Shown piece after piece: positions 26,084 through 35,301 of a stretch of 50,380 bases of DNA (positions within the stretch are counted from its first letter, which is position 1; the number at the start of each line of letters is the position of its first letter). Position numbers and translations under genes: made by a program. Location of the stretch: contig JAFXGX010000033.1 in the NCBI GenBank assembly GCA_017536695.1, positions 1-50,380 of the forward strand, read 5' to 3'. The notes below the pieces were generated by a model that was given only the letters and a program-made list of their open reading frames with translations, was not told the DNA's origin and did no database searches. This DNA is from Bacteroidaceae bacterium (GTDB lineage Bacteria; Bacteroidota; Bacteroidia; Bacteroidales; Bacteroidaceae).

Positions 26084-26139
26084 GGAGTTGTGGCAGATGG
26101 TTTTGCGCATGTAAAATTGTTTTATCAAGTCCGGGCCTT

Positions 26140-26880
26140 TCAAGCGTTGGGCATGCTCTCTGTTATGCATGCAAGATAGTCGTAGTGCTCGCCGTCAATG
26201 CACTTTTCGCAGTGGAATCCATGCTCCTCGGCATACATCGCCAATGTCTCGAAGTCGATGTATAGCCAGTCGAACGGCTCGCCTGTAATGTTCTTGTATC
26301 GCATCTTGTAGTCTACCTCGCCGTAGTAGCCGGCGGCAAGGTCTATCTCCATTGAGCCGTCGTCATCCATGAACACATACTTGATGTCAGAGGAATCGAG
26401 CAGTATCTGTCCGCCGGGGGCGAGCAGTCTTTTCGCGACACGGAAGAATTCGCCCAGCCTCTCGACCTTGCCTACAATCCCGATGCCGTTCATGGCAAGC
26501 AGTATGGTGTCGAATTTCTCGGTAAACCTCTCATCGAAAAAGTTGATGACACGTGCGTCGATGCCGCGCTCTCTCATGACCTCGACCGAAAGCTCCGAGA
26601 TGTCAATGGCAACGACCTCCAGCCCACGTTCCATGAGCAGCGCACTGTGGCAGCCCGACCCTGCTCCGGCATCGAGCACGCGCCCGCGACACAGTTCAAT
26701 TGCCCGTTTCTCCTGGATGGGCATCTCCTCGTATTTTCTGAAAAGGGTGTGGACGGGAATCTCATCCTCGTAGAACATCGATGACAGTACCCTGAGCTTT
26801 GCTGCTTTTCCGGTGGTGTGGTAGTCGAAAATCGCCCTTCCCATCGGGTCTTTTTCCTTGTTTGTGGTCTTGTTGTTCAT
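26140..26880 (-). CDS. Class I SAM-dependent methyltransferase
   Basis: A 246-residue Rossmann-fold methyltransferase. Motif I is VLDAGAGSGCHSALLMERG (residues about 68-85) with the acidic motif-II residue in VVAIDIS; KFDTILLAMNGIGIVG is motif IV. The substrate is not predictable. It is the last gene of a DUF4254-GT9-methyltransferase operon and lies upstream of, and in the same direction as, the capsule promoter, so read-through into the capsule leader is possible. Confidence 0.82.
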   Translation of the reverse strand: MNNKTTNKEKDPMGRAIFDYHTTGKAAKLRVLSSMFYEDEIPVHTLFRKYEEMPIQEKRAIELCRGRVLDAGAGSGCHSALLMERGLEVVAIDISELSVEVMRERGIDARVINFFDERFTEKFDTILLAMNGIGIVGKVERLGEFFRVAKRLLAPGGQILLDSSDIKYVFMDDDGSMEIDLAAGYYGEVDYKMRYKNITGEPFDWLYIDFETLAMYAEEHGFHCEKCIDGEHYDYLACITESMPNA

Positions 26881-26905
26881 GGGATATTGCAGCTGTGTTA
26901 AGGAA

Positions 26906-27961
26906 CTATTTGCGTAATTTCTTCAGGATTCTCTCTGCTACATGTTCGGGTTCAATCTTCATGCAGCGGTAGTCGCCATGGATACATGGCTTGTTTCCGA
27001 ATATGGAGCATGGACGGCACTCGAGGTCAAGCTCTATGCAATCCTCGCGTTTCTGGTTCCAGCCGAGGAATCCTGCAAGCGGCGAGGTCGCTCCCCATAT
27101 TGAGACTGCAGGGGTGCCGACAAGGGATGCCATGTGCATGTTTGCCGAGTCCATGCTTACCATCACGTCAAGATGGCTTATGAACCTTAGCTCGCCGTCG
27201 AACTTCGTGCGTCCGATGAATGATATCGTGTTCGGGTATTTTGTACACCAACGGTTGACGGTCTCTTCTTCTTTCGGGCCGTTGCCGAAACAGAAAATCT
27301 TCACGCCTTCGTGCTTTGAGAGTATCTCGATGACTCTTTCCATTCTCTCGAGCGGGTAAATCTTGCCGTTGTGACGTGCAAAGGGGGCTATGCCAACCCA
27401 TTTGTCATCCCCTTTCGGCGGTATGAAACTGCAGAAGTCGCTTATGTCGCCCTTTCCGTTGCCGAACAGTGAATGGAACTCCGGCTCGAACGGCATGCCG
27501 AGGCGGGTGAAGACATCCCTGTATCTCTCGAATGTGCTTGTGAGCTGCGCTCTGCATTTGTTGTTCTGGCGCGTCAGTGCTTTCTTCTCCTTGCGTCCTT
27601 TGATTATGTGTGCGCATACGGCTCCGCCGAATAATCTGAAGTATGTGCGCAGTAATTTTGTGCGCAACACGTCGTGAAGGTCGGCTACGCAGTCGGGTGC
27701 GACCCTCTTCTTCAGCTCCCTGTAGAGCCTGAAAAGCCCTACGGGGCCTTTGTATCTGTCGGGGTCTACTCCTATGAACTCAAGGTTTTCGGGCTTGTTT
27801 ATAAAAAATTGCCCAAACCTCTCGCGGCTTACAAAAGCAAAGCAGTGTTCGGGATATTTGCGGCAGAGGGAGTATAGCAATGGCAATGTCATCGCTATGT
27901 CTCCTACTGCCGAGAAACGTGTTATCAGGACTGTGCGCCCTGCATTATTTTTTTGAACCAT
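26906..27961 (-). CDS. Glycosyltransferase family 9 (heptosyltransferase-like)
   Basis: A 351-residue GT9 enzyme. The N-terminus VLITRFSAVGDIAMTLPLLY is the hallmark of ADP-heptose:LPS heptosyltransferases; the C-terminal donor domain has ISHLDVMVSMDSANMHMASL and GTPAVSIWGATSP. A cysteine-rich end (LECRPCSIFGNKPC) fits the family in this phylum. It acts on the cytoplasmic side in LPS core or a related glycan. Its start overlaps the end of the DUF4254 gene by 17 bases. Confidence 0.9.
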   Translation of the reverse strand: MVQKNNAGRTVLITRFSAVGDIAMTLPLLYSLCRKYPEHCFAFVSRERFGQFFINKPENLEFIGVDPDRYKGPVGLFRLYRELKKRVAPDCVADLHDVLRTKLLRTYFRLFGGAVCAHIIKGRKEKKALTRQNNKCRAQLTSTFERYRDVFTRLGMPFEPEFHSLFGNGKGDISDFCSFIPPKGDDKWVGIAPFARHNGKIYPLERMERVIEILSKHEGVKIFCFGNGPKEEETVNRWCTKYPNTISFIGRTKFDGELRFISHLDVMVSMDSANMHMASLVGTPAVSIWGATSPLAGFLGWNQKREDCIELDLECRPCSIFGNKPCIHGDYRCMKIEPEHVAERILKKLRK

Positions 27962-28556
27962 AAAGAACCGGGTTGAGCGCGGGGTCGTTGTACATCTTCA
28001 TCTGGCGGTATACCTTCATGTACTTGCGTCCTGCTGCAATGTCGTCAAGCAGCTGTCCTATTGATGTAGTCATGTCCTTGTACTGCTCATTGAGCACATC
28101 GAGCTTGGCCTGGCATTTCGCCTTGTGCTCGTCGCTGACGTCGGTGCGGTTGACCTCCTCCTGCATGTGGTATATCTTGAGCGAGAGGATAGAGTAGCGG
28201 TCAACGGCCCATGCAGGGCTCTCTGTGTTTATCGTGGCGTCTGCTGCCGGTGTCACATCCTTGTACTTGTCAAGGAAATAGCTGTCGATGAGCTCTACCA
28301 GGTCTGTGCGGTCCTGATTCGACTTGTCGATGCGGCGCTTCAACTTGAGTGCCTCTACCGGGTCAATCTCCGGGTCGCGGATTATATCTTCGAAATGCCA
28401 CTGTACGGTGTCAATCCAGCACTTGAGATACAGATAGTATTCGATGCTCTTCAGCGGGTATGGGTTGTTGATTGGTGTATCGACGTTGTCTGTCTTGTGG
28501 TAGTCGGCAATTGCCTCATTGAAAATTGGCCAACTGAGCTCTGTGAAATTTTTCAT
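27945..28556 (-). CDS. DUF4254 family protein
   Basis: A 203-residue, mainly helical soluble protein (FTELSWPIFNEAIADYHKTD, WHFEDIIRDPEIDPVEALKLKRRIDKSNQDR), matching the DUF4254 family. Its function is not known; members are commonly encoded with a GT9 glycosyltransferase, as here, which suggests a helper role in LPS or glycan assembly. First gene of its operon, with a promoter at 28621-28650. Confidence 0.82.
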   Translation of the reverse strand: MKNFTELSWPIFNEAIADYHKTDNVDTPINNPYPLKSIEYYLYLKCWIDTVQWHFEDIIRDPEIDPVEALKLKRRIDKSNQDRTDLVELIDSYFLDKYKDVTPAADATINTESPAWAVDRYSILSLKIYHMQEEVNRTDVSDEHKAKCQAKLDVLNEQYKDMTTSIGQLLDDIAAGRKYMKVYRQMKMYNDPALNPVLYGSKK

Positions 28557-28620
28557 ATTCCTGTTGTTTCTTTTTTGTCCTGTCTGTCTGCGGAGACTGT
28601 AACAGGCTCCGTACCAAATG

Positions 28621-28650
28621 CAAAACTAACTATTTTTATTATATTGGCAA
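28621..28650 (-). promoter_or_regulatory. Promoter of the DUF4254-GT9-methyltransferase operon
   Basis: The minus strand shows -33 TTG at 28648-28650 and -7 TAGTTTTG at 28621-28628 with a 19-base spacer, a full Bacteroidetes match. Transcription should begin near 28614, leaving a 58-base leader. Confidence 0.7.
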
Positions 28651-28670
28651 AACTTTATCCCGAAACTCGT

Positions 28671-28678
28671 TATATTTG
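28671..28678 (+). promoter_or_regulatory. -7 element of the pdxB promoter
   Basis: TATATTTG matches TAnnTTTG, 38 bases before the pdxB start. A TTG lies 24 bases upstream (28644-28646), further than the usual 19-21, so the -33 part is weak. It is back to back with the DUF4254 promoter. Confidence 0.5.
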
Positions 28679-28715
28679 TAGCGCATAATGATTTTTTTAT
28701 AACATATTCTCCGAT

Positions 28716-29765
28716 ATGAACGTAGTCATTGATGAAAAGATTCCGTATCTGAAAGATGCTCTCGAGGCGATGGGGCATAAGGTGCTCTCAAAACCGGGGG
28801 TTGCGATTAATGCCTCTGATGTAGCCGATGCCGAAGCTCTGTTTGTGCGCACCAGGACAAGGTGCGATGCATCGTTGTTGAATGGGAGCAGGGTGCGTTT
28901 TATCGGTACAGCCACCATCGGGTATGACCATATAGACTCTGCCTATTGCGCCGATAAGGGCATTGTGTGGACGAGTGCTGCAGGGTGTAACTCGGGTGCT
29001 GTGCTCCAGTATGTACAGTCGGTTGTCTATTCATGGGCAAAAGATAGGGGAGTTTCGCTTGAAGGGCTTTCAATGGGTGTAGTCGGCGTGGGCGTAATAG
29101 GTTCAAAGGTTGCGGCTTGGGCGCGCGAGGCTGGTATGCAGGTGCTGCTGAATGACCCGCCAAGGGCACAGCGCGAAGGCGGGGCGGGCTTTGTACCGCT
29201 CTCAAAGATAGCCCGGGAGTGTGACATAATAACATTTCATCCGACCCTTTCATCCATGGGGGAATTTCCGAGCTATCATCTGGCCGATGCGGGTTTTATG
29301 GCTTCGCTCAGGAAGTGCCGTTTGCTCATCAATGCTTCGCGTGGTCCTGTCGTTGACAACAAGGCTCTGCTTGAAGCAATGGAGCGTGGTATGACATGCG
29401 ATGTCGTGCTTGATGTCTGGGAGAATGAGCCGAATGTTGATGAGCATTTATTAAATAAGGTGTATATAGGCACTCCTCACATTGCGGGCTATTCAGCCGA
29501 GGGTAAGATGAATGCTACCCGGCAGGTGCTTGAGGCTTTTGCCTCGTTCTTGGGGTATGACGGGAAACTGCCTCTTCCGGCGATGCAGCCGCCTTGCCCC
29601 GATGCGGTAAGAGCGTCGTCGTTGGCCGATGCATTGTTGCAGATATACTCCCCGCAGATTGACTCGCTGGGCCTTAAGGAGAATCCATCTGCATTTGAGG
29701 AACTGAGGAACAATTACATGCTCAGGAGAGAGCCAACTTCATACAAGTTGCTCTATAAAAAGTAA
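28716..29765 (+). CDS. pdxB: 4-phosphoerythronate dehydrogenase
   Basis: A 349-residue D-2-hydroxyacid dehydrogenase. The NAD-binding GVVGVGVIGSKVA (about residues 121-133), the GTATIGYDHID segment, RGPVVDNKALLEAM and the catalytic His in GTPHIAGYSAEGK agree with PdxB, as does the C-terminal PdxB-specific dimerisation region. PdxB oxidises 4-phosphoerythronate in the deoxyxylulose-5-phosphate-dependent pyridoxal 5'-phosphate pathway. It lies 160 bases before acpP and is probably transcribed separately from it. Confidence 0.92.
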   Translation: MNVVIDEKIPYLKDALEAMGHKVLSKPGVAINASDVADAEALFVRTRTRCDASLLNGSRVRFIGTATIGYDHIDSAYCADKGIVWTSAAGCNSGAVLQYVQSVVYSWAKDRGVSLEGLSMGVVGVGVIGSKVAAWAREAGMQVLLNDPPRAQREGGAGFVPLSKIARECDIITFHPTLSSMGEFPSYHLADAGFMASLRKCRLLINASRGPVVDNKALLEAMERGMTCDVVLDVWENEPNVDEHLLNKVYIGTPHIAGYSAEGKMNATRQVLEAFASFLGYDGKLPLPAMQPPCPDAVRASSLADALLQIYSPQIDSLGLKENPSAFEELRNNYMLRREPTSYKLLYKK

Positions 29766-29855
29766 GAAAATGTTAAAAACGACTCTTTTTCGAGGTGGTT
29801 TTTGCACAAAAACGAGTATTTGTGCAATTTCTGATTGTTTTTTTCTTCTACTTTC

Positions 29856-29886
29856 TTGGCAGTTCTTAAATTTTATCATACTTTTG
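29856..29886 (+). promoter_or_regulatory. Promoter of acpP-fabF-rnc
   Basis: -33 TTG at 29856-29858 and -7 TACTTTTG at 29879-29886 with a 20-base spacer match the Bacteroidetes consensus. Start of transcription is near 29893, so the true acpP start must be the ATG at 29925 and not an earlier in-frame codon. Confidence 0.75.
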
Positions 29887-29924
29887 TAGCAAATAATTTT
29901 TTCAATCTTCAAAAAATTACAACT

Positions 29925-30167
29925 ATGTCAGAAATTGAATCAAGAGTAAAAGCTATTATCGTTGAGAAATTCGGTGTTTCAGAGTCAGAGGTAACTCCAG
30001 AGGCTAACTTCACAAATGACTTGAGTGCAGACTCTCTCGACAGAGTAGAGCTTATTATGGAGATCGAGGATGAGTTCGGTATCTCTATCCCCGAGGATGC
30101 AGCAGAGAAGATTGCAACAGTAGGTGATGCTGTTAAGTTTGTAGAGGAGATGGTTGCTGGCAAGTAA
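29925..30167 (+). CDS. acpP: Acyl carrier protein
   Basis: An 80-residue acidic protein with the 4'-phosphopantetheine site [10 protein letters not shown] (Ser37). It carries growing acyl chains in type II fatty acid synthesis. An in-frame upstream ATG at 29835 lies before the promoter's transcription start and is rejected. fabF follows after 33 bases. Confidence 0.97.
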   Translation: MSEIESRVKAIIVEKFGVSESEVTPEANFTNDLSADSLDRVELIMEIEDEFGISIPEDAAEKIATVGDAVKFVEEMVAGK

Positions 30168-30200
30168 TCTTTCCCCTTACAGTCTCTCTAACAATTCTAT

Positions 30201-31463
30201 ATGAAACAGAGAAGAGTTGTTGTAACAGGTCTTGGTGCCGTTTCACCAATTGGCAATGATGTTCCCACAACGTGGGAGAATGCAGTCAATGGCGTGAGTG
30301 GAGCAGGACCTATTACTCATTTTGATAGCTACCTCTTCAAGACCCAGTTCGCTTGCGAGGTCAAGGATTTTGATGTTGCTTCGGTAATGGACCGTCGTGA
30401 CGTCCGCAAACTTGACACGGATACACATTATGGTTTCGCGTCTGCCGCGGAGGCTATCGCCGATAGTGGCCTTGATTTCGAAAAGGTTGATTGCAACCGT
30501 GTGGGGGTCGTCTTTGGCGAGGGAATCGGCGGTTTGAGTGCACTCGAGGATGAGATGCGTGCATACGCTCTCAATCAGGAAAATGGTCCCCGTTTCTCTC
30601 CGTTCCTTCTCACCAAGATGATATCGGACATGACTGCCGGCTACATATCGATCAAATATGGTCTTAAAGGACCGAATTTTGTGACGACATCGGCATGCGC
30701 ATCCTCTTCGAATGCTGTCATTGATGCTTTTGACCAGATACGTCTCGGTCGTGCTGATGTCATTATCGCCGGAGGCTCGGAGGCTGCAATATGTCCTACT
30801 GCTGTAGGTGGCTTCAATGCTATGCATGCGTTGTCTGTCCGTAATGACAACCCCAAGACAGCTTCACGTCCTTTCAGCAAGAGCCGTGATGGCTTTGTTA
30901 TGGCCGAGGGTGCTGCGACGCTTGTCCTTGAGGAGTATGAGCATGCTGTTGCACGCGGTGCAAAGATTTATGCCGAGATTGTAGGGACAGGCTTGACTGC
31001 CGATGCATACCACATTACGGCTCCGCATCCCGAGGGTGAAGGAGCTATGAGGGTAATGAAGATGGCGCTTGATGAGGCTGGCCTTCCGCTCGACAGTGTT
31101 GACTACATCAATGTACATGGTACATCCACTCCTGCCGGTGACGTTGCGGAGGCAAAGGCTATATTGAGCCTGTTCGGAGAGCATGCATACAAGATGAACA
31201 TAAGTTCGACAAAGTCAATGACCGGACATCTTCTTGGTGCAGCCGGTGCTTTGGAGGCCGTGTTGACGGTTCTGGCTCTTAAAAACGGAATAGTACCGCC
31301 GACAATCAATCATGAAGAGGGCGATGATGATGAGAATCTCGATTATCGCATGAACTTTACCTTCAACAAGGCTCAGGAACGTGATATCAAGGTGGCATTG
31401 TCGAATACATTCGGTTTCGGCGGACATAATGCAAGCATAGCTTTTAGAAAATTTGAAGGCTAA
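30201..31463 (+). CDS. fabF: Beta-ketoacyl-ACP synthase II
   Basis: A 420-residue thiolase-fold condensing enzyme. The nucleophilic Cys is in VTTSACASSSNAV (Cys166), the two active-site His are in NVHGTSTPAGD and SMTGHLLGAAGA, and it ends with the glycine-rich FGFGGHNASIAF. It condenses malonyl-ACP with acyl-ACP in chain elongation and sits next to its carrier protein gene. Confidence 0.97.
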   Translation: MKQRRVVVTGLGAVSPIGNDVPTTWENAVNGVSGAGPITHFDSYLFKTQFACEVKDFDVASVMDRRDVRKLDTDTHYGFASAAEAIADSGLDFEKVDCNRVGVVFGEGIGGLSALEDEMRAYALNQENGPRFSPFLLTKMISDMTAGYISIKYGLKGPNFVTTSACASSSNAVIDAFDQIRLGRADVIIAGGSEAAICPTAVGGFNAMHALSVRNDNPKTASRPFSKSRDGFVMAEGAATLVLEEYEHAVARGAKIYAEIVGTGLTADAYHITAPHPEGEGAMRVMKMALDEAGLPLDSVDYINVHGTSTPAGDVAEAKAILSLFGEHAYKMNISSTKSMTGHLLGAAGALEAVLTVLALKNGIVPPTINHEEGDDDENLDYRMNFTFNKAQERDIKVALSNTFGFGGHNASIAFRKFEG

Positions 31464-31482
31464 TAGGTTTTTAAAAAGAATC

Positions 31483-32196
31483 ATGGATAAGATAAGGCTA
31501 CTGTCCAAAAAGGACAGGGAGTCTTATCTTTTATTGTATTCCATTCTGGGCTTTGTTCCGGATGATATATCCCTGTACAGGCTGGCCATGACGCACAGCT
31601 CTTCTGCGTCGGGGGCGCGCAAGCTTGGCTGCAATGAGCGCCTTGAGTTTCTTGGGGATGCTGTCCTCAGTTCCGTCACTGCCGATTTCCTCTATTCCAA
31701 TTTCCGCAAGGAACGCGAGGGCTTCCTTACGAAGTCCCGCAGCAATCTTGTCTGCCGTGAACGCCTCAATGAACTTGCGGTTGAAATCGGCATTGACAGG
31801 TTTGTCAACTCATGCGGTGTACATCAGCAGCACAACAGCTATGTCTATGGCAATGCGCTCGAGGCGCTTGTCGGTGCTATATATATCGACAAGGGGTACA
31901 AGCAGTGCCGTCGCTTTCTGCTTGACAGGGTCTTCTCCCGTCTGAGTGACATTGAGGAGGTTGCAAAGTCGGACAAGAACTATAAGAGCCGCCTTATAGA
32001 GTGGTCGCAGAAAAAACACAAGACGGTGGAGTTCAGGGTCGTTCACGAGGAGATGCGTAAGGACGGTGTATTCTTTGTAAGTGAAGCGGTCGTCGACGGA
32101 ACGACGCATGGCGTCGGTGAGGGTTTCTCCAAGCGCGAGAGCCAACAGAAGGCTGCGCGTCAGGCGCTTGCGAATCTTGCCGGGACCGGCAACTGA
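31483..32196 (+). CDS. rnc: Ribonuclease III
   Basis: A 237-residue double-strand-specific endoribonuclease used in rRNA and mRNA processing. The catalytic signature is NERLEFLGDAVLSSV; a second acidic cluster is in NALEALVGAIYIDKGY, and the C-terminal double-stranded-RNA-binding domain runs from YKSRLIEWSQKKH to SQQKAARQAL. I use the ATG at 31483 because a TTG further upstream would overlap fabF. It is cotranscribed with acpP and fabF. Confidence 0.95.
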   Translation: MDKIRLLSKKDRESYLLLYSILGFVPDDISLYRLAMTHSSSASGARKLGCNERLEFLGDAVLSSVTADFLYSNFRKEREGFLTKSRSNLVCRERLNELAVEIGIDRFVNSCGVHQQHNSYVYGNALEALVGAIYIDKGYKQCRRFLLDRVFSRLSDIEEVAKSDKNYKSRLIEWSQKKHKTVEFRVVHEEMRKDGVFFVSEAVVDGTTHGVGEGFSKRESQQKAARQALANLAGTGN

Positions 32197-32206
32197 TATC
32201 CTGCGC

Positions 32207-32238
32207 GTTTGTTACAGCCTTTTCAGGAAGCTGCAAAC
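32207..32238. terminator. Imperfect hairpin between convergent rnc and folB
   Basis: GTTTG and CAGC pair with GCTG and CAAAC (3-base bulge, 11-base loop). It lies in the 46-base gap between the two converging genes, the expected place for a shared terminator; there is no long T tract. Confidence 0.4.
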
Positions 32239-32242
32239 AAAA

Positions 32243-32614
32243 CTATTCTCTTGTGCTTCTTATTGTTACGGCGGCATTGAGCCTGTCGCCTCCCATTGGC
32301 GGGGTGTCCTTGCGGAGCGTTATTGAAATGGCGCTTACGTGGGCGAAGCGGCTGTATATCCTATTGCTTATTCTGTAACATACATTCTCGAGTAGTTGCG
32401 AGGGCTTTTTCATCTCCTCGCAAATAGTGTCGTATATGTCGGCATAGCTTACCGTACCCTCTATGCTGTCGTTCTCAAGACAACCGAAGTCGCTTATTGT
32501 GAATGAGGCGTCAATTGTGTACCATGCTCCGATACTTCTTTCCTGCTCAATCACCCCATGATAGGCATACATGTGTATTTCGTTCAACTCTATTATGTAT
32601 TCAGCTGTCTTCAT
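32243..32614 (-). CDS. folB: Dihydroneopterin aldolase
   Basis: A 123-residue protein matching FolB: IELNEIHMYAYHGVIEQERS at the N-terminus (the catalytic region with the family's YHG) and ISNRIYSRFAHVSAISITLR near the end. It cleaves dihydroneopterin to 6-hydroxymethyl-dihydropterin and glycolaldehyde in folate synthesis. It follows nrdJ on the same strand with a hairpin between. Confidence 0.93.
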   Translation of the reverse strand: MKTAEYIIELNEIHMYAYHGVIEQERSIGAWYTIDASFTISDFGCLENDSIEGTVSYADIYDTICEEMKKPSQLLENVCYRISNRIYSRFAHVSAISITLRKDTPPMGGDRLNAAVTIRSTRE

Positions 32615-32640
32615 ACTTTCCGAATAATCCTTATAATTAT

Positions 32641-32663
32641 GAAGGGTCCTTCGAGGACCCTTC
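32641..32663 (-). terminator. Hairpin downstream of nrdJ
   Basis: A perfect 9-bp stem (GAAGGGTCC / GGACCCTTC) with a 5-base loop, 20 bases past the nrdJ stop. No T tract follows on the minus strand, so efficiency is uncertain; it may allow some reading into folB. Confidence 0.6.
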
Positions 32664-32683
32664 GCTATAGTTTTATGAACACT

Positions 32684-35215
32684 TTATCCGCACTTTGAGT
32701 ATCCGCATCCGGGGCAGTGCAGACAACCCTCCTCGAATATCAGCTGCTGCTTGCAGTTGGGACATTTCTCGGCGGTTGATGTGCCGTCCTTGATGTAACG
32801 CTTCAGGGCGCGCTCTACACCGTTCTTCCATGTGTTGATGTTGTCCGATGCGAGTTCCAGTGATGATATCAGCTTGATGACCTGCTCAATCGGCATCTTG
32901 TAGCGCAATACTCCTGATATCAGCTTGGCGTAGTTCCAGAACTCCGGGTTGAATCGCTCGGATAGTCCTTCGATGGTTGTCTTGTATCCTATCTTGTTCT
33001 CGAACTGGAAGTCGTAGCGCTTGCTGCCGTCCTCATTGGTGTGCTTTATGATTATTCCATGTGTCACATTCTTCGGCAATGGAATACCGTCCTCATCATC
33101 CTGCTGTCCTGTGAATATCTCATAAGGCTCGCCGTCGAGCAGGCCGATGAATGCCACCCACTTCTCCTTGTTGTTCTGGAAACGTACGACATCTGCCTGA
33201 AGTACGGTCGGGCGCACCTCGGTGATTGCAGGCTTGGTAGGTTCGGTCTCCTTTTTCTCTTTCTTGCTCTCTGTAGAAACAAGTACTCCTGCACGTGAGC
33301 CGTCGCGGTATACGGTACATCCCTTGCAACCGCATTTCCATGCTGTGACATATAGGTCGTTCACGAGTTTCTCATCGACATTGTTCGGCAGGTTGATTGT
33401 AACGCTGATTGAGTGGTCTACCCACTTCTGTATGCGTCCCTGCATCTCGACCTTCGCAAGCCAGTCGATGTCGTTCGATGTGGCTTTTGCGTAAGGCGAA
33501 CGTGCCACAAGCGAGTCAATCTCTGCTTGGGTGTACCGCTTGCCGGTGTCAATTCCGTTTTTCTTCATCCACTCCACGAACTTGTGGTGGTATACGACAT
33601 ACTCCTCGAATGCGTCTCCGTTCTCATCGGTAAAGTCAACATGCACTGCAGGGTCGTTGGGGTTTACCTTCCTGCGGCGCTTGTAGACGGGCATGAATAC
33701 AGGCTCGATACCCGATGTTGTCTGGGTCATGATGCTGACAGTGCCGGTAGGTGCTATTGTGAGGCAGGCAATGTTACGGCGGCCATGCTTCTTCATGTTT
33801 TCGTACAGCTCGGGGTCGGCCTCGCGCAGTCTGTTGATGAACGGGTTATTCTCTTCGCGCTTGATGTCGAAGATTTCAAAAGCTCCGCGCTCCTCGGCAA
33901 GCTTTACAGAAGAACCATATGCGGCAAGTGCAAGTGTCTTGTGAACATTCTCTGAAAACTCTACAGCCTCGGGACTTCCGTATCTCATGCCCATTGCTGC
34001 AAGCATGTCGCCCTCGGCTGTTATGCCGACTCCAGTGCGGCGGCCCATGCTGCTCTTGCGTGCGATTTTCTCCCACAGTTTCCTTTCGGCGCCCTTGACC
34101 TCCTCGCTCTCTGGGTCACTCTCGATCTTCTCCTGTATTGCCTTTATCTTCTCAAGCTCAAGGTCGATGATGTCATCCATCATTCGCTGTGTCTTGGCAG
34201 CATGCTCCTTGAACAGTTCAAAGTCAAAGTATGCCTCGTCTGTGAACGGATTCACTACATACGCGTAGAGGTTGATTGCAATCAGGCGGCATGAATCGTA
34301 GGGGCATAGAGGGATTTCGCCACAAGGGTTGGTCGATACGGTCTCAAAGCCGAGGTCTGCATAGCAGTCAGGTATTGACTCCCTGAGTATGGTGTCCCAG
34401 AACAGTACGCCGGGCTCTGCCGATTTCCATGCATTGTGGATGATTTTGTTCCACAACTGAACGGCATCTATCTCTTTGCTGTATAATGGGTTTTCCGATT
34501 TAATCGGGTATTGCTGTGTGTAGGGCTTCTGCTCGGTTACGGCTCTCATGAACTCATCGTCAATCTTTACCGAAACATTGGCGCCGGTAACCTTTCCTTC
34601 GGTCATCTTGGCGTCGATGAAAGACTCGGAATCGGGATGCTTGATTGAAACGCTCAGCATGAGCGCGCCACGTCTGCCATCCTGAGCTACTTCGCGGGTA
34701 GAGTTGGAGTAACGCTCCATGAATGGTACCAGGCCTGTTGAAGTCAGCGCCGAATTCTTTACGGGAGAACCTTTGGGGCGGATGTGAGAGAGGTCGTGTC
34801 CTACACCGCCGCGTCTCTTCATCAGCTGCACCTGTTCCTCGTCAATGCGGATGATTCCTCCGTATGAATCGGCTTTGCCCTCCATGCCAATCACGAAGCA
34901 GTTTGACAATGATGCAATCTGAAACTCATTTCCGATGCCTGTCATGGGGCTTCCAGAAGGAACGATGTATCTGAAGTGGTCGAGAAGGTCGAAGATTTCC
35001 TGCGCGCTCATAGGGTTGTCGTACTTCGCCTCAACTCTGGCTATCTCGTTGGCTATACGCCAATGCATCTCTTCGGGGCTCTTCTCGTATATGTTCCCGA
35101 ATGAATCCTTTACGGCATACTTGTTTACCCAGACGCGGGCGGCAAGCTCATCGCCGTTGAAATATTCAAGTGCAGCCTTGAACGCTTCATCGTAGGTGTA
35201 AATCTTCTTTTCCAC
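32684..35215 (-). CDS. nrdJ: Adenosylcobalamin-dependent (class II) ribonucleotide reductase
   Basis: An 843-residue class II reductase making deoxyribonucleotides with coenzyme B12. Landmarks are GSPMTGIGNEFQIASLSNCF, TNPCGEIPLCPYDSCRL (central Cys and Glu), CLTIAPTGTVSIMTQTTSGI and, at the C-terminus, a zinc-ribbon-like CPNC...CLHCPGCGYSKC with the redox pair needed for reactivation. A domain seen in many B12-dependent reductases lies between (about residues 680-760). No cobalamin riboswitch is seen upstream; a normal promoter is. Confidence 0.95.
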   Translation of the reverse strand: MEKKIYTYDEAFKAALEYFNGDELAARVWVNKYAVKDSFGNIYEKSPEEMHWRIANEIARVEAKYDNPMSAQEIFDLLDHFRYIVPSGSPMTGIGNEFQIASLSNCFVIGMEGKADSYGGIIRIDEEQVQLMKRRGGVGHDLSHIRPKGSPVKNSALTSTGLVPFMERYSNSTREVAQDGRRGALMLSVSIKHPDSESFIDAKMTEGKVTGANVSVKIDDEFMRAVTEQKPYTQQYPIKSENPLYSKEIDAVQLWNKIIHNAWKSAEPGVLFWDTILRESIPDCYADLGFETVSTNPCGEIPLCPYDSCRLIAINLYAYVVNPFTDEAYFDFELFKEHAAKTQRMMDDIIDLELEKIKAIQEKIESDPESEEVKGAERKLWEKIARKSSMGRRTGVGITAEGDMLAAMGMRYGSPEAVEFSENVHKTLALAAYGSSVKLAEERGAFEIFDIKREENNPFINRLREADPELYENMKKHGRRNIACLTIAPTGTVSIMTQTTSGIEPVFMPVYKRRRKVNPNDPAVHVDFTDENGDAFEEYVVYHHKFVEWMKKNGIDTGKRYTQAEIDSLVARSPYAKATSNDIDWLAKVEMQGRIQKWVDHSISVTINLPNNVDEKLVNDLYVTAWKCGCKGCTVYRDGSRAGVLVSTESKKEKKETEPTKPAITEVRPTVLQADVVRFQNNKEKWVAFIGLLDGEPYEIFTGQQDDEDGIPLPKNVTHGIIIKHTNEDGSKRYDFQFENKIGYKTTIEGLSERFNPEFWNYAKLISGVLRYKMPIEQVIKLISSLELASDNINTWKNGVERALKRYIKDGTSTAEKCPNCKQQLIFEEGCLHCPGCGYSKCG

Positions 35216-35270
35216 TTTTTAAAGAATTATTATTGTTTTTATATTGGTGTTGCTCTTTTTTGTAGCCTCG

Positions 35271-35301
35271 CAAATTTATAATGCAATTTTATATTTACCA
35301 A
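35271..35301 (-). promoter_or_regulatory. Promoter of nrdJ
   Basis: -33 TTG (35299-35301) and -7 TAAATTTG (35271-35278) with a 20-base spacer. Transcription should start near 35264, 49 bases before nrdJ. Confidence 0.72.

Noticed and set aside
25899..26139. Invertible capsule promoter
   Set aside because: No pair of inverted repeats was found on the two sides of the promoter at 26053-26083.
35216..35300. Cobalamin riboswitch controlling nrdJ (and likewise mutA)
   Set aside because: Leaders are only about 49 and 90 bases and show no B12-box-like sequence or the large fold such a riboswitch needs.
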